From the NCBI GenBank assembly GCA_013152815.1, contig JAADFO010000046.1:1-32432 (forward strand): a stretch of 32,432 nucleotides of DNA, read 5' to 3'. Shown in pieces: positions 1 to 5,224 of this stretch. The number at the start of each line of letters is the position of its first letter. Position 1 is the stretch's first letter. This DNA is from Nanobdellati archaeon. Lineage in GTDB: Archaea; Nanobdellota; Nanobdellia; Woesearchaeales; JAADFO01. The translations under genes and the position numbers were made by a program. The notes under the pieces are model-generated. The model did no database searches and was not told the DNA's origin. It was given only the letters and a program-made list of their open reading frames with translations.

Positions 1-1
1 C

Positions 2-73
2 ATGAAGATGTCGAAGAAGAACGACCAGCAGAAGACCATCGATAAGATCAAAGAGATTCTAAGAAGAATCTAA
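2..73 (+). CDS. C-terminal end of an unidentified protein (partial)
   Basis: An open frame enters from the left edge and ends at TAA (71-73). It encodes a short, basic, lysine-rich tail ending in KIKEILRRI. An ATG at 2 could be the start of a 23-residue peptide, but more probably this is the end of a longer gene. Its stop overlaps the next start (TAATG), which suggests the two genes are cotranscribed and translationally coupled. Too little is visible to name a family. Confidence 0.5.
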   Translation: MKMSKKNDQQKTIDKIKEILRRI

Positions 74-387
74 TGGAGCAAACCATTAAATATCCTCTTT
101 CTCGTTTCAAGAAAATGAGCGACAAACAATGGTGCTGCTACATCCTCGAGTGCCAGGACGATTCATTATACACAGGCATGACCAATGACATAGAAAGACG
201 GATGGCGGCCCACACGGCAGGCACCGGCTCAAAGTACGTCAGACAAAAAGGGTTCAGCAGGCTCCTCCATGTCATCAAAGCTGTCGACAAAGTAGACGCT
301 GCAAAGATGGAATATAGAATCAAACAATTGGAAAGAAATGAGAAGATAACCTTCTTCATCAACCATCCGAACCGGATCATTCCTTGA
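73..387 (+). CDS. GIY-YIG nuclease-fold protein (UPF0213-like)
   Basis: Small single-domain protein of the GIY-YIG superfamily, close to the YhbQ/UPF0213 group. Visible features are the CYILEC strand, LYTGMTNDIERR (the YIG-like strand followed by the catalytic-arginine helix), and GSKYVR further on. Members of this group are small and their substrates are mostly unknown; DNA repair or nuclease roles are inferred from the fold. The ATG at 73 overlaps the previous stop, consistent with coupling. The ATG at 115 (MSDKQWCCYIL) would match the usual short N-terminus of the family better, so the first 14 residues are uncertain. The 3' end overlaps the convergent cyclophilin gene by 11 bases. The fold is clear; the function is not. 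Confidence 0.8.
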   Translation: MEQTIKYPLSRFKKMSDKQWCCYILECQDDSLYTGMTNDIERRMAAHTAGTGSKYVRQKGFSRLLHVIKAVDKVDAAKMEYRIKQLERNEKITFFINHPNRIIP

Positions 388-844
388 TGTAGACTTTCTT
401 CATGACGACCTTCTCTTTAGGCCGGTCATTGAAACCGACCTTCATCTGGCCTATCTTCATGAGGACCTTATCCCCCTCGACGACCCTGCCGAAGATTGAA
501 TGCTTGCCATTGAGCCAGGTACAGGGTGCCAGGGTGATGAAGAACTGGCTTCCGCCGGTGTTCGGACCGGCATTTGCCATAGATAACATACCCATCTGGT
601 CATGAGAAAGCGACGGATGAAACTCATCTTGGATCTCATAGCCAGGACCTCCCGTTCCCCTACCCTTTGGACATCCGCCCTGTATCATGAAACCCTTGAT
701 GATCCGGTGGAAGATCAGCCCGTCATAGAAGCCCTTCTTCACAAGATCGATGAAATTCTTTGTCGTGATCGGAGCTTTATCCTCGAAAAGCTCAATCTCC
801 ATGGTGCCCATATTCGTCTCGATGACTGCGATTGCGTTTGCCAT
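377..844 (-). CDS. Peptidyl-prolyl cis-trans isomerase, cyclophilin type
   Basis: Cytoplasmic cyclophilin of 155 residues that catalyses cis-trans isomerisation of X-Pro bonds during folding. The full cyclophilin core is present: FHRIIKGFMIQGG (catalytic Arg and substrate-binding Phe/Met/Gln), GTGGPGYEIQDEF, MANAGPNTGGSQFFIT and LNGKHSIFGRVVEG. There is no signal peptide, and the length matches the minimal archaeal and bacterial single-domain forms. A TATA box at 866-874 is centred about 26 bases before the ATG, so the mRNA is predicted to be leaderless. It stands alone, convergent with the GIY-YIG gene. Confidence 0.95.
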   Translation of the reverse strand: MANAIAVIETNMGTMEIELFEDKAPITTKNFIDLVKKGFYDGLIFHRIIKGFMIQGGCPKGRGTGGPGYEIQDEFHPSLSHDQMGMLSMANAGPNTGGSQFFITLAPCTWLNGKHSIFGRVVEGDKVLMKIGQMKVGFNDRPKEKVVMKKVYIKE

Positions 845-865
845 GGAGCAAAGAAAAGAGCGATG

Positions 866-874
866 CTATTTAAG
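866..874 (-). promoter_or_regulatory. TATA box of the cyclophilin gene
   Basis: On the minus strand the site reads CTTAAATAG, centred about 26 bases upstream of the ATG at 844. This spacing puts transcription initiation at or next to the start codon. Confidence 0.6.
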
Positions 875-889
875 ATTAATCAGAAAGCA

Positions 890-906
890 TAGCCCCACCG
901 GGATTG
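890..906 (-). repeat. Partial copy of the tRNA-Gln 3' end
   Basis: Plus-strand ATAGCCCCACCGGGATT matches ATAGCCCCACCCGGATT at 981-997, the 3' end of the tRNA-Gln gene, at 16 of 17 positions. The copy lies 91 bases downstream of the true tRNA end and has no matching T-arm partner, so it is a fragment and not a second tRNA. The 74 bases between the copies hold small inverted repeats: AGAAAT/ATTTCT at 918-937 and ACGTTC/GAACGT at 967-981. Confidence 0.7.
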
Positions 907-981
907 CTTTGCTGCCAGAAATTCAGCAGGATTTCTGAGCACGTTCGAACGCGGGCTGGGATAATACGTTCGAAGAACGTA

Positions 982-1099
982 TAGCCCCACCCGGATTCGA
1001 ACCGGGGTCCCGACCTGTCTCTCAACAGAGAGGCGCTCAGAAACACCTGCGTTTCTGTTGTCCAAAGGGTCGGATGATTGGCCGCTACACTATGGGGCT
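982..1099 (-). tRNA. tRNA-Gln (anticodon UUG) with a 45-base intron
   Basis: The minus strand folds as a tRNA. The acceptor stem is AGCCCCA/TGGGGCT (1093-1099 with 983-989) with discriminator A at 982. The D arm is GTG...CAT, the anticodon stem CGACC/GGTCG, the loop CTTTGGA once spliced, and the T arm CCCGG TTCGAAT CCGGG. The anticodon TTG reads CAA (Gln). CCA is not encoded. An intron interrupts the gene between positions 37 and 38. No TATA box lies just upstream. The nearest good one (1248-1256) is about 150 bases away, beyond a second copy of the tRNA 5' end. Confidence 0.95.
1017..1061 (-). other. tRNA-Gln intron with a canonical bulge-helix-bulge
   Basis: This 45-base intron sits at the canonical 37/38 position. 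The splice motif is complete: outer helix CGACC/GGTCG, 4-base-pair central helix CTTT/AGAG (one G-U), 5' bulge GG^A, 3' bulge AC^A, and inner helix CAACAG/CTGTTG. This is the substrate recognised by archaeal tRNA splicing endonuclease (EndA). Inside, AGAAAC/GTTTCT can form a further hairpin. Confidence 0.92.
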
Positions 1100-1101
1100 G
1101 T
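1084..1101 (-). repeat. 18-bp direct repeat, copy at the tRNA-Gln 5' end
   Basis: Plus-strand GCTACACTATGGGGCTGT covers the first 16 bases of tRNA-Gln plus two upstream bases. It recurs exactly at 1201-1218, 117 bases away. Confidence 0.85.
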
Positions 1102-1200
1102 ATGTTGGTACTGGGCTTGAGCCCTGTCGGGCGAAACCCCAGGCGGGCTCCAGAATCGCAAGAGCGAACCAACCGACAGGTTGGGAGCACATCTGGGGTT
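1102..1200. other. Highly structured 99-bp insert between two copies of the tRNA-Gln 5' end
   Basis: This stretch has no coding potential but holds nested, perfect inverted repeats. An outer 8-bp stem (1135-1142 with 1193-1200, AACCCCAG/CTGGGGTT) encloses GCTCC/GGAGC (1147-1151 with 1184-1188). Inside that lie two hairpins, CGC-AAGA-GCG (1157-1166) and CCAACC-GACA-GGTTGG (1169-1184). A further hairpin GGGC-TTGA-GCCC lies at 1113-1124. Together they form a branched fold suggestive of a structured RNA. On the plus strand an ACA triplet follows the outer stem by three bases, a weak resemblance to an H/ACA guide, but I see no clear kink-turn. On the minus strand it would be transcribed ahead of tRNA-Gln from the TATA box at 1248. 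Family unknown. Confidence 0.5.
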
Positions 1201-1218
1201 GCTACACTATGGGGCTGT
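1201..1218 (-). repeat. 18-bp direct repeat, outer copy of the tRNA-Gln 5' end
   Basis: This is an exact second copy of the sequence at 1084-1101. It lies about 35 bases downstream of the TATA box at 1248-1256, where a tRNA gene would normally begin. The outer copy may therefore mark the original 5' end of the gene. Confidence 0.85.
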
Positions 1219-1247
1219 TCAGTAAGAAACCGAAGACGAAGAATCAG

Positions 1248-1256
1248 TATATAAAG
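1248..1256 (-). promoter_or_regulatory. TATA box probably driving the tRNA-Gln precursor
   Basis: The minus strand reads CTTTATATA. The predicted start is near 1225, about 8 bases before the outer tRNA 5'-end copy. No other TATA-like sequence lies between here and the intact tRNA. Confidence 0.55.
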
Positions 1257-1265
1257 CTTACCGCT

Positions 1266-1859
1266 TCATTTCACTTTACGGGCATCAATAGCGAGGATTG
1301 CATTGAAGAGAGGGGATTGGTTCAGATACGTCAGGTAGTCGATCATCAGATGCTTATCGCTCTTACTGGGGAAATGGTTTGGCTGATGCTTGTCGCTTTC
1401 CTTGAGATTTGCCTTAGAATTCAACGAAACGCCCCGGGAGTTTCTGGAGACATAAAGATCCTTCGAGAGATCCTGGGGGTGTGAAGCATCATACTTCTTT
1501 CTGTCAGCCTTATCGATGACCACAGCATCTTCACGGTACGAAGCATATCTCCCATCAACATCGAACTCTGCAAGGGCCATAAGCCTAAGCAGATTTTTGT
1601 TATTCAACTGTCTGCTCGTCGCAGCATGATACATTCGGTCGTCTGTATGCGTCTCTGGTTTAGCAGTCACATCAAGCTTCAGGCTTGTAGCGTACTGGAG
1701 AAGTGTTTTAAGTCGGTCATCATAGGCAGCCCTGGCATGCATCACAGCAACAGCACCTTCACTGTGATAGCTCTTTTCAGTCCGCAAAGCACTCTCGGAG
1801 AGCAAGGCTTCCTGAAAATGATCACCAAATTCCCTGTCGATGATAGTGTTAATTGCCAT
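1266..1859 (-). CDS. Hypothetical protein, hydrophilic
   Basis: A 197-residue, charged, soluble protein with no signal peptide, membrane segment, cysteine cluster or domain I recognise. It is rich in Asp, Lys, Ser and His in its second half (for example KADRKKYDASHPQDL). The coding call rests on its length, its frame, and a TATA box (1884-1892) centred about 28 bases before the ATG, which gives a leaderless mRNA like its neighbours. It lies between the tRNA-Gln repeats and the DUF4258/YgiT pair, in a stretch that looks more A+T-rich than the flanking housekeeping genes. It may be part of an acquired segment. Function unknown. Confidence 0.65.
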   Translation of the reverse strand: MAINTIIDREFGDHFQEALLSESALRTEKSYHSEGAVAVMHARAAYDDRLKTLLQYATSLKLDVTAKPETHTDDRMYHAATSRQLNNKNLLRLMALAEFDVDGRYASYREDAVVIDKADRKKYDASHPQDLSKDLYVSRNSRGVSLNSKANLKESDKHQPNHFPSKSDKHLMIDYLTYLNQSPLFNAILAIDARKVK

Positions 1860-1883
1860 TCTTTGGTGGTAAATGATAACCCA

Positions 1884-1892
1884 TTTATAAAG
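1884..1892 (-). promoter_or_regulatory. TATA box of the 197-residue hypothetical gene
   Basis: The minus strand reads CTTTATAAA, centred about 28 bases upstream of the ATG at 1859. Confidence 0.55.
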
Positions 1893-1980
1893 ATTCTCCC
1901 TTTTCGAACTATCCGAATGCCATCCGAAATTCTCTGGAAAAAAGCATATGACGCATCCTTTCTTAACAAAAAATGGAAAG

Positions 1981-2008
1981 ATTTAAAATGTACTTACAAT
2001 ACTTACAA
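1981..2008 (+). promoter_or_regulatory. Toxin-antitoxin promoter with a tandem 9-bp repeat
   Basis: A purine-rich BRE-like GGAAAG precedes the TATA-like ATTTAAAAT (1981-1989). It is followed at once by two perfect head-to-tail copies of TACTTACAA (1991-1999 and 2000-2008). The repeats lie between the TATA box and the GTG start at 2021, a position where bound protein would block initiation. A natural candidate binder is the downstream YgiT/AbrB antitoxin, by analogy with autoregulated toxin-antitoxin operons. This is inference. Confidence 0.45.
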
Positions 2009-2020
2009 AAGGTGGACTGA

Positions 2021-2221
2021 GTGATGTTGAAGTTCAGCATACATGCGCGCGAACGAATGGCCCTGCGATGTATCAGCAAAGAGCAGATCAGAGAGGCCAT
2101 AAAACGAGGATCAAAACACCTCCAGAAACCGAATAAGATAGTATCGGAATACCGCTATTTCAGTGTGGTCTTCACCGTCCAGAAGGATTGCATATATGTA
2201 ATAACCGTACAAATAAGATGA
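2021..2221 (+). CDS. DUF4258 protein, probable toxin of a toxin-antitoxin pair
   Basis: A 66-residue basic protein with the DUF4258 pattern: FSIHARERMALRCISKEQI near the N-terminus and a final strand pair YRYFSVVFTVQKDCIYVITV. DUF4258 proteins commonly lie next to YgiT-type zinc-finger antitoxins and are thought to be RelE/BrnT-like mRNA-interfering toxins; the activity here is inferred. The frame opens with GTG at 2021 followed by ATG at 2024, and either could be used. AGGTGG at 2010-2015 is a possible ribosome binding site. The stop overlaps the next ATG by 4 bases (ATGA), tying toxin and antitoxin translation together. Confidence 0.75.
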   Translation: MMLKFSIHARERMALRCISKEQIREAIKRGSKHLQKPNKIVSEYRYFSVVFTVQKDCIYVITVQIR

Positions 2222-2595
2222 AACGCGAAAAAACTACCGGTTTTTTGCGTGATCAGAAATCTATCAGATTTCTGACATGCCCAACCTGCAACAAAGGCCA
2301 ATTGAAGAAAGGCAAGAGGAAAGAGATCATGTTCGGAGTAGACCTGGGAACCTATCCTGCAGAAATATGCGACCATTGTCACGAATCGTACACTGACGAG
2401 GAAACGACCGAGAAGATACTTCAAGCAGCGAAAGATAAAGGCATCTGGGGCCTTGGCAAACATACAAGGATCACAAGAAGCGGTAACTCTCTTGCGGTTC
2501 GCATACCAAAAAAACTCGCTGATTATTTAGGTCTGAAAGAAGGAATGGACACTTACATCCATCCAGAAGGAGATAAGATAATTCTAGAACACTAG
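2218..2595 (+). CDS. YgiT-type zinc finger / AbrB-domain antitoxin
   Basis: A 125-residue antitoxin with two parts. The first is an MqsA/YgiT-type zinc finger (residues about 20-65) with CPTCNKG and CDHCHE metal-binding pairs. The second is a SpoVT/AbrB DNA-binding domain near the C-terminus (TRSGNSLAVRIPKKLADYLGLKEG, shown by RSGNSLAVRIPK). The zinc finger is expected to bind the DUF4258 toxin and the AbrB swapped hairpin to bind the operator, giving autorepression. The ATG at 2218 overlaps the toxin stop. An in-frame upstream ATG at 2188 lies inside the toxin gene and is less likely. The gene overlaps the convergent dphB by 4 bases. Confidence 0.85.
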   Translation: MKREKTTGFLRDQKSIRFLTCPTCNKGQLKKGKRKEIMFGVDLGTYPAEICDHCHESYTDEETTEKILQAAKDKGIWGLGKHTRITRSGNSLAVRIPKKLADYLGLKEGMDTYIHPEGDKIILEH

Positions 2596-3350
2596 CTCCA
2601 GAGCTCGAGCATGTCCTCTTCCATGAAGTGAAGATTGCCGGGGACGATGAGACAATGAGGCGGTCTCCCGAAATCCTTCCTGTGCACCTTCTCTGCCTCT
2701 CCGAACTTCAGGATCCTATCCGGACTTCCAAGCCGTGCACAACCGACGCAGGCTCCATCCTTGGGAAAGACACCTTCCTGCCGTCTTCCTTCGATGGACG
2801 TCAAACGTTCGATTGCCTGGTTGACGGTCATGAACCTGTCCTCAGCAGGCCGCAGATCAAGCAACACCAGGGTATGCAATCCCTGCTTCTTGTTGGCAGC
2901 AATGACGTCGTAGGGAGTCTCGACATCAAACCCGTCCTCGGGGAAGGGTATCGAGGTGGTCTTGCCGAACTTGTACAGCTCCAGGCCGACCTCGCCGACG
3001 GCATTCAGTATCGACGCGTTGTGCACCACTTCGATGGGCACAGCCATCTTCTTGGCCCGCAGAAAGAGGTCGGTGTGCGTCGTCGCGCCGAAGGGATCGC
3101 CGATGACAAGCAGGGCAACATCTGCATCTTTCGCTTCACGAAGGATGGTCTTGTCTGAATCGATCTCGATGGCCTTCCTATCACAGACCATAATCTTCTT
3201 CTCGTAGAACTCCTCAAGCTTCGAGACAGGCACCTGCAAAAAGGAGGTATACCCTTCCAGGTACACCTTGGCACATTGCTTCACCATCTCAAGACCCTTG
3301 ACAGTGATGTCCTTCTCGTCATTGAGCCCGATGCCGATGAGATGCAGCAT
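2592..3350 (-). CDS. dphB: Diphthine synthase (diphthamide biosynthesis methyltransferase)
   Basis: A 252-residue SAM-dependent tetrapyrrole-methylase-fold enzyme that methylates the modified histidine of elongation factor aEF2, the second step of diphthamide synthesis. The N-terminus MLHLIGIGLNDEKDITVKG is typical of the family, as are YLEGYTS, the GDPFGATTH loop, the VVHNASILNAVGEVGLELYKFG region (seen as HNASILNAVGEVGL), and the C-terminal LIVPGNLHFMEEDML. Length is normal. A TATA box at 3372-3380 is centred 26 bases before the ATG, so the mRNA should be leaderless. Confidently assigned. Confidence 0.97.
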   Translation of the reverse strand: MLHLIGIGLNDEKDITVKGLEMVKQCAKVYLEGYTSFLQVPVSKLEEFYEKKIMVCDRKAIEIDSDKTILREAKDADVALLVIGDPFGATTHTDLFLRAKKMAVPIEVVHNASILNAVGEVGLELYKFGKTTSIPFPEDGFDVETPYDVIAANKKQGLHTLVLLDLRPAEDRFMTVNQAIERLTSIEGRRQEGVFPKDGACVGCARLGSPDRILKFGEAEKVHRKDFGRPPHCLIVPGNLHFMEEDMLELWS

Positions 3351-3371
3351 AGCAATAGCTCAACCGAGGGA

Positions 3372-3380
3372 CTATAAAAG
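3372..3380. promoter_or_regulatory. TATA box for dphB, possibly bidirectional
   Basis: CTATAAAAG on the plus strand (CTTTTATAG on the minus strand). Its centre is 26 bases from the dphB ATG (3350) and 27 bases from an ATG on the opposite strand (3403). That symmetric spacing suits leaderless initiation in both directions. Confidence 0.55.
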
Positions 3381-3402
3381 GATTACGAAGAAAAAGGCCA
3401 TT

Positions 3403-3471
3403 ATGGAACCCTACAGAGAGATGCCAGATGCCTGCCCTACTCCATCGACGAGGACCCTCTACGATGCATAG
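3403..3471 (+). CDS. Possible leaderless 22-residue small ORF
   Basis: The ATG at 3403 opens a 22-codon frame beginning MEPYREMPDACP and ending TLYDA. The only support is that it lies 27 bases from the centre of the TATA box at 3372-3380, the spacing used by leaderless genes here. There is no homology I recognise. It could equally be the start of a noncoding transcript, or nothing. Confidence 0.2.
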   Translation: MEPYREMPDACPTPSTRTLYDA

Positions 3472-3591
3472 GAACCCCGTCGATGTCGCCTGGCCCATGC
3501 CATCATTGTCCTCCTTTCAGTCGGAAATGCTGACAGTGATGGCACAGACGGTCATGCATCTGGCAGAAGAGCAGAGGGTTTCCATAATAGC
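3472..3591. other. Intergenic stretch with no convincing gene
   Basis: Together with 3381-3402 and 3657-3701 this is part of a gene-poor interval of about 420 bases between dphB and ftsZ. A 70-codon plus-strand frame (3428-3640) crosses it, but it has no promoter spacing, ribosome binding site or recognisable domain. I see no clear RNA structure before the terminator hairpin. Confidence 0.4.
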
Positions 3592-3656
3592 CGAAGAAAA
3601 AAGAAAAAAATGCCTCTGCTTTTCAGGTTTTGGGGGGTGATGAAAGAGCAGAGGCA
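3592..3656 (-). terminator. Hairpin plus T-tract, distal ftsZ terminator
   Basis: A perfect 10-bp inverted repeat (3611-3620 TGCCTCTGCT with 3647-3656) has a 26-base loop. Read on the minus strand it is followed by TTTTTTTCTTTTTTC (3596-3610). It lies about 115 bases past the ftsZ stop and is oriented to stop ftsZ transcription. Confidence 0.6.
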
Positions 3657-3701
3657 AGAAGTCCTTCAAGACGATGATCCTTGCCTACAGTCCCAAAAGG
3701 G

Positions 3702-3725
3702 AAAAAAGCCCCACTATCCCAGGGG
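3702..3725 (-). terminator. Short hairpin plus T6, proximal ftsZ terminator
   Basis: On the minus strand CCCC (3722-3725) pairs with GGGG (3709-3712), followed by C and TTTTTT (3702-3707). It lies about 50 bases after the ftsZ stop. With the stronger element at 3592-3656 it makes a tandem terminator. Confidence 0.45.
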
Positions 3726-3772
3726 CCCGGGCCACACAAGGTGGAGACGCACTGCACAGAGTCGTGGGGATC

Positions 3773-4864
3773 CTAATTGATGATCTCGATTCCCAGCTCG
3801 TCCTCGAACTCGGTGAGTTCGACGGTCTGCGGAGCCTTCTTGGCCCGCTCTGCCTTGCCAAGTATCCAGGGGCTGTGGACACCGGTGATAATGGTCATCA
3901 CTGTGACTTTTCCCTTCATGTTGTCGTCGATTCTAGCGCCCCAGATAACATTGGCATCGTCATCCAGGCTCTCGGTGACGATATCTCCGATCTGCGATAT
4001 CTCGTCCAGTGTCATGTCAGGTCCGCCGGTGACGTGGATCAACGCGCCGGTGGCTCCCTGGTAGCTGATGTCCAGCAGAGGATTGGTCAAGGCTCCTTTG
4101 ACTGCCTCCTGGACCCTGTTGTCAGTGTCTGATGCGCCGACGCCGATGACAGCGACGCCGCCGTTGGTCATGATGGCCTTGACATCGGCATAGTCGAGAT
4201 TCACCAAACTCGGGATGGCGATGGTCTCGACGATGCCTTTGATCATGGTCGCGATGAGCTCGTTGGCGACAGCGAAGGCCTGCTGGATGGGCAGGTTCCC
4301 GGCGATCTCCACCAGGCGGTTGTTGTCGATGACGATGACCGTGTCAGAGACCTTGCGGAGCTGCTGCAGCCCGAACTCGGCCTTGTCCACTCTGGCCCGC
4401 TCGATCTTGAAGGGCATCGTGACCGTGCCGATGACGATGGACTTCATCTCCTTCGCGACGCCGGCGACGACAGGAGCCGCTCCAGTTCCCGTACCGCCGC
4501 CCATGCCGGCACAGACAAAGGTCATGTCCGCTCCTTTCAACGCTTCCTTGATCTCACCCAGGGATTCGGTCGCCGATTCAGCTCCCCGTTCAGGGTAGCC
4601 TCCGCAGCCGAGACCCTTGGTGACGTCCTTTCCGATGAGGAATTTCTTGTCGGCCTCTGTTATCTTGAGATGCTGAAGGTCGGTGTTGCAGGCCAGGATC
4701 TCAGCGCCCTTGATGCCTTTCTTATAGAGCCAGTTGACCATGTTGTTGCCGGCTCCGCCGACGCCGAACACCTTGATGTTCGCTTTGCCCACGGTCACGC
4801 CCTCGAAGGTGGTTTCTTCAGCCAGGTTCTGTTCTTTCAGTGCGTTCTCCACGATAAAGTCCAT
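3773..4864 (-). CDS. ftsZ: Cell division GTPase FtsZ
   Basis: A 363-residue tubulin-superfamily GTPase that forms the cytokinetic ring. Key elements, numbered from this start, are GVGGAGNN (34-41), the tubulin signature GGGTGTG (122-128), the nucleotide-binding NNRLVEIAGN (181-190), and the T7 loop NLDYADV (222-228) with its catalytic Asp residues. The C-terminal tail ends ELGIEIIN, like the conserved partner-binding tail of archaeal FtsZ. The start at 4864 is chosen because AGGAGGGG lies 9 bases upstream; an in-frame ATG at 4927 lacks this. The TATA box at 4989-4998 predicts a leader of about 100 bases containing CAGGGT/ACCCTG and TGCAG-CGA-CTGCA hairpins. This is not CetZ, because the canonical FtsZ motifs are intact. 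Confidence 0.97.
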   Translation of the reverse strand: MDFIVENALKEQNLAEETTFEGVTVGKANIKVFGVGGAGNNMVNWLYKKGIKGAEILACNTDLQHLKITEADKKFLIGKDVTKGLGCGGYPERGAESATESLGEIKEALKGADMTFVCAGMGGGTGTGAAPVVAGVAKEMKSIVIGTVTMPFKIERARVDKAEFGLQQLRKVSDTVIVIDNNRLVEIAGNLPIQQAFAVANELIATMIKGIVETIAIPSLVNLDYADVKAIMTNGGVAVIGVGASDTDNRVQEAVKGALTNPLLDISYQGATGALIHVTGGPDMTLDEISQIGDIVTESLDDDANVIWGARIDDNMKGKVTVMTIITGVHSPWILGKAERAKKAPQTVELTEFEDELGIEIIN

Positions 4865-4982
4865 TTTTTCTTCCCCTCCTTTTTTGCTTGAGTCCATGCA
4901 GTCGCTGCAGGGTCTATCGCCTGACAACCCTGTTCAATAGGTGTCTAGTATAGGGACGCATAGCAAATAGACTTTCCAGTAA

Positions 4983-4998
4983 CGAAAAGTTTAAATAC
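4983..4998. promoter_or_regulatory. BRE/TATA element between ftsZ and the hairpin RNA
   Basis: Plus strand: CGAAAA (BRE-like, 4983-4988) then GTTTAAATAC (4989-4998), a strong archaeal promoter reading toward the three-hairpin element, with a predicted start near 5021. On the minus strand GTATTTAAAC can serve ftsZ, starting near 4967 and giving a leader of about 100 bases. Confidence 0.55.
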
Positions 4999-5021
4999 TA
5001 TAACGGTCTCTAACCTCTTAG

Positions 5022-5160
5022 AACAAAACCTGTTACTTGCGCCAACAAGTGACAATCTGGATTTTTGGTTCGCCAAAACCAACAATCCTCGTCGGTAATA
5101 ACCATTCAAGCGCACATTGAGTTCCGCCAAAAACTCAATTCTTGATTTTCTTATTTATCT
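5022..5160 (+). ncRNA. Candidate ncRNA: three hairpins with CGCCAA loops
   Basis: Three successive hairpins have different stems but the same loop. H1 (5031-5054): TGTTACTTG / CAAGTGACA, 9 bp with one G-U, loop CGCCAA. H2 (5059-5088): 11 bp with one mismatch around TTGGTT/AACCAA, loop CGCCAA. H3 (5116-5139): ATTGAGTT / AACTCAAT, 8 bp, loop CCGCCAAA. A BRE/TATA at 4983-4998 predicts a start near 5021. The T-rich run at 5139-5162 could be the terminator. Unrelated stems with a constant loop indicate selection for loop presentation at the RNA level, perhaps a multi-site protein-binding or sponge RNA. If the minus strand is transcribed instead, the loops would read TTGGCG. A 61-codon minus-strand frame here needs a TTG start and looks spurious. 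Confidence 0.5.
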
Positions 5161-5224
5161 TATAACTACTATTTAAAGTTATCTGTGATTCATAATATAT
5201 TTTCTGAAGACTAAGAATTCACGT

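Noticed and set aside
1102-1218. A second tRNA gene starting at the outer AGCCCCATAGTGTAGC copy
   Set aside because: AGCCCCA could pair with TGGGGTT further on, but no T arm with a TTCNANN loop and no anticodon arm can be built, so it is a fragment plus another structure.
1084-1218. The 117-bp segment as a D-loop intron of tRNA-Gln
   Set aside because: The inner tRNA is complete by itself, and the boundaries are direct repeats without a bulge-helix-bulge, so duplication or insertion explains it better.
3428-3640. 70-codon plus-strand frame between dphB and ftsZ
   Set aside because: It has no initiation signal and ends in the terminator hairpin, with composition like noncoding DNA.
4945-5130. 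A 61-codon minus-strand gene
   Set aside because: It needs a TTG start, runs through two of the hairpins and the TATA element, and has no recognisable domain or ribosome binding site.
5031-5139. A degenerate CRISPR array
   Set aside because: There are only three units with unequal spacing, and the stems differ in sequence. Only the loop is constant, unlike CRISPR repeats.
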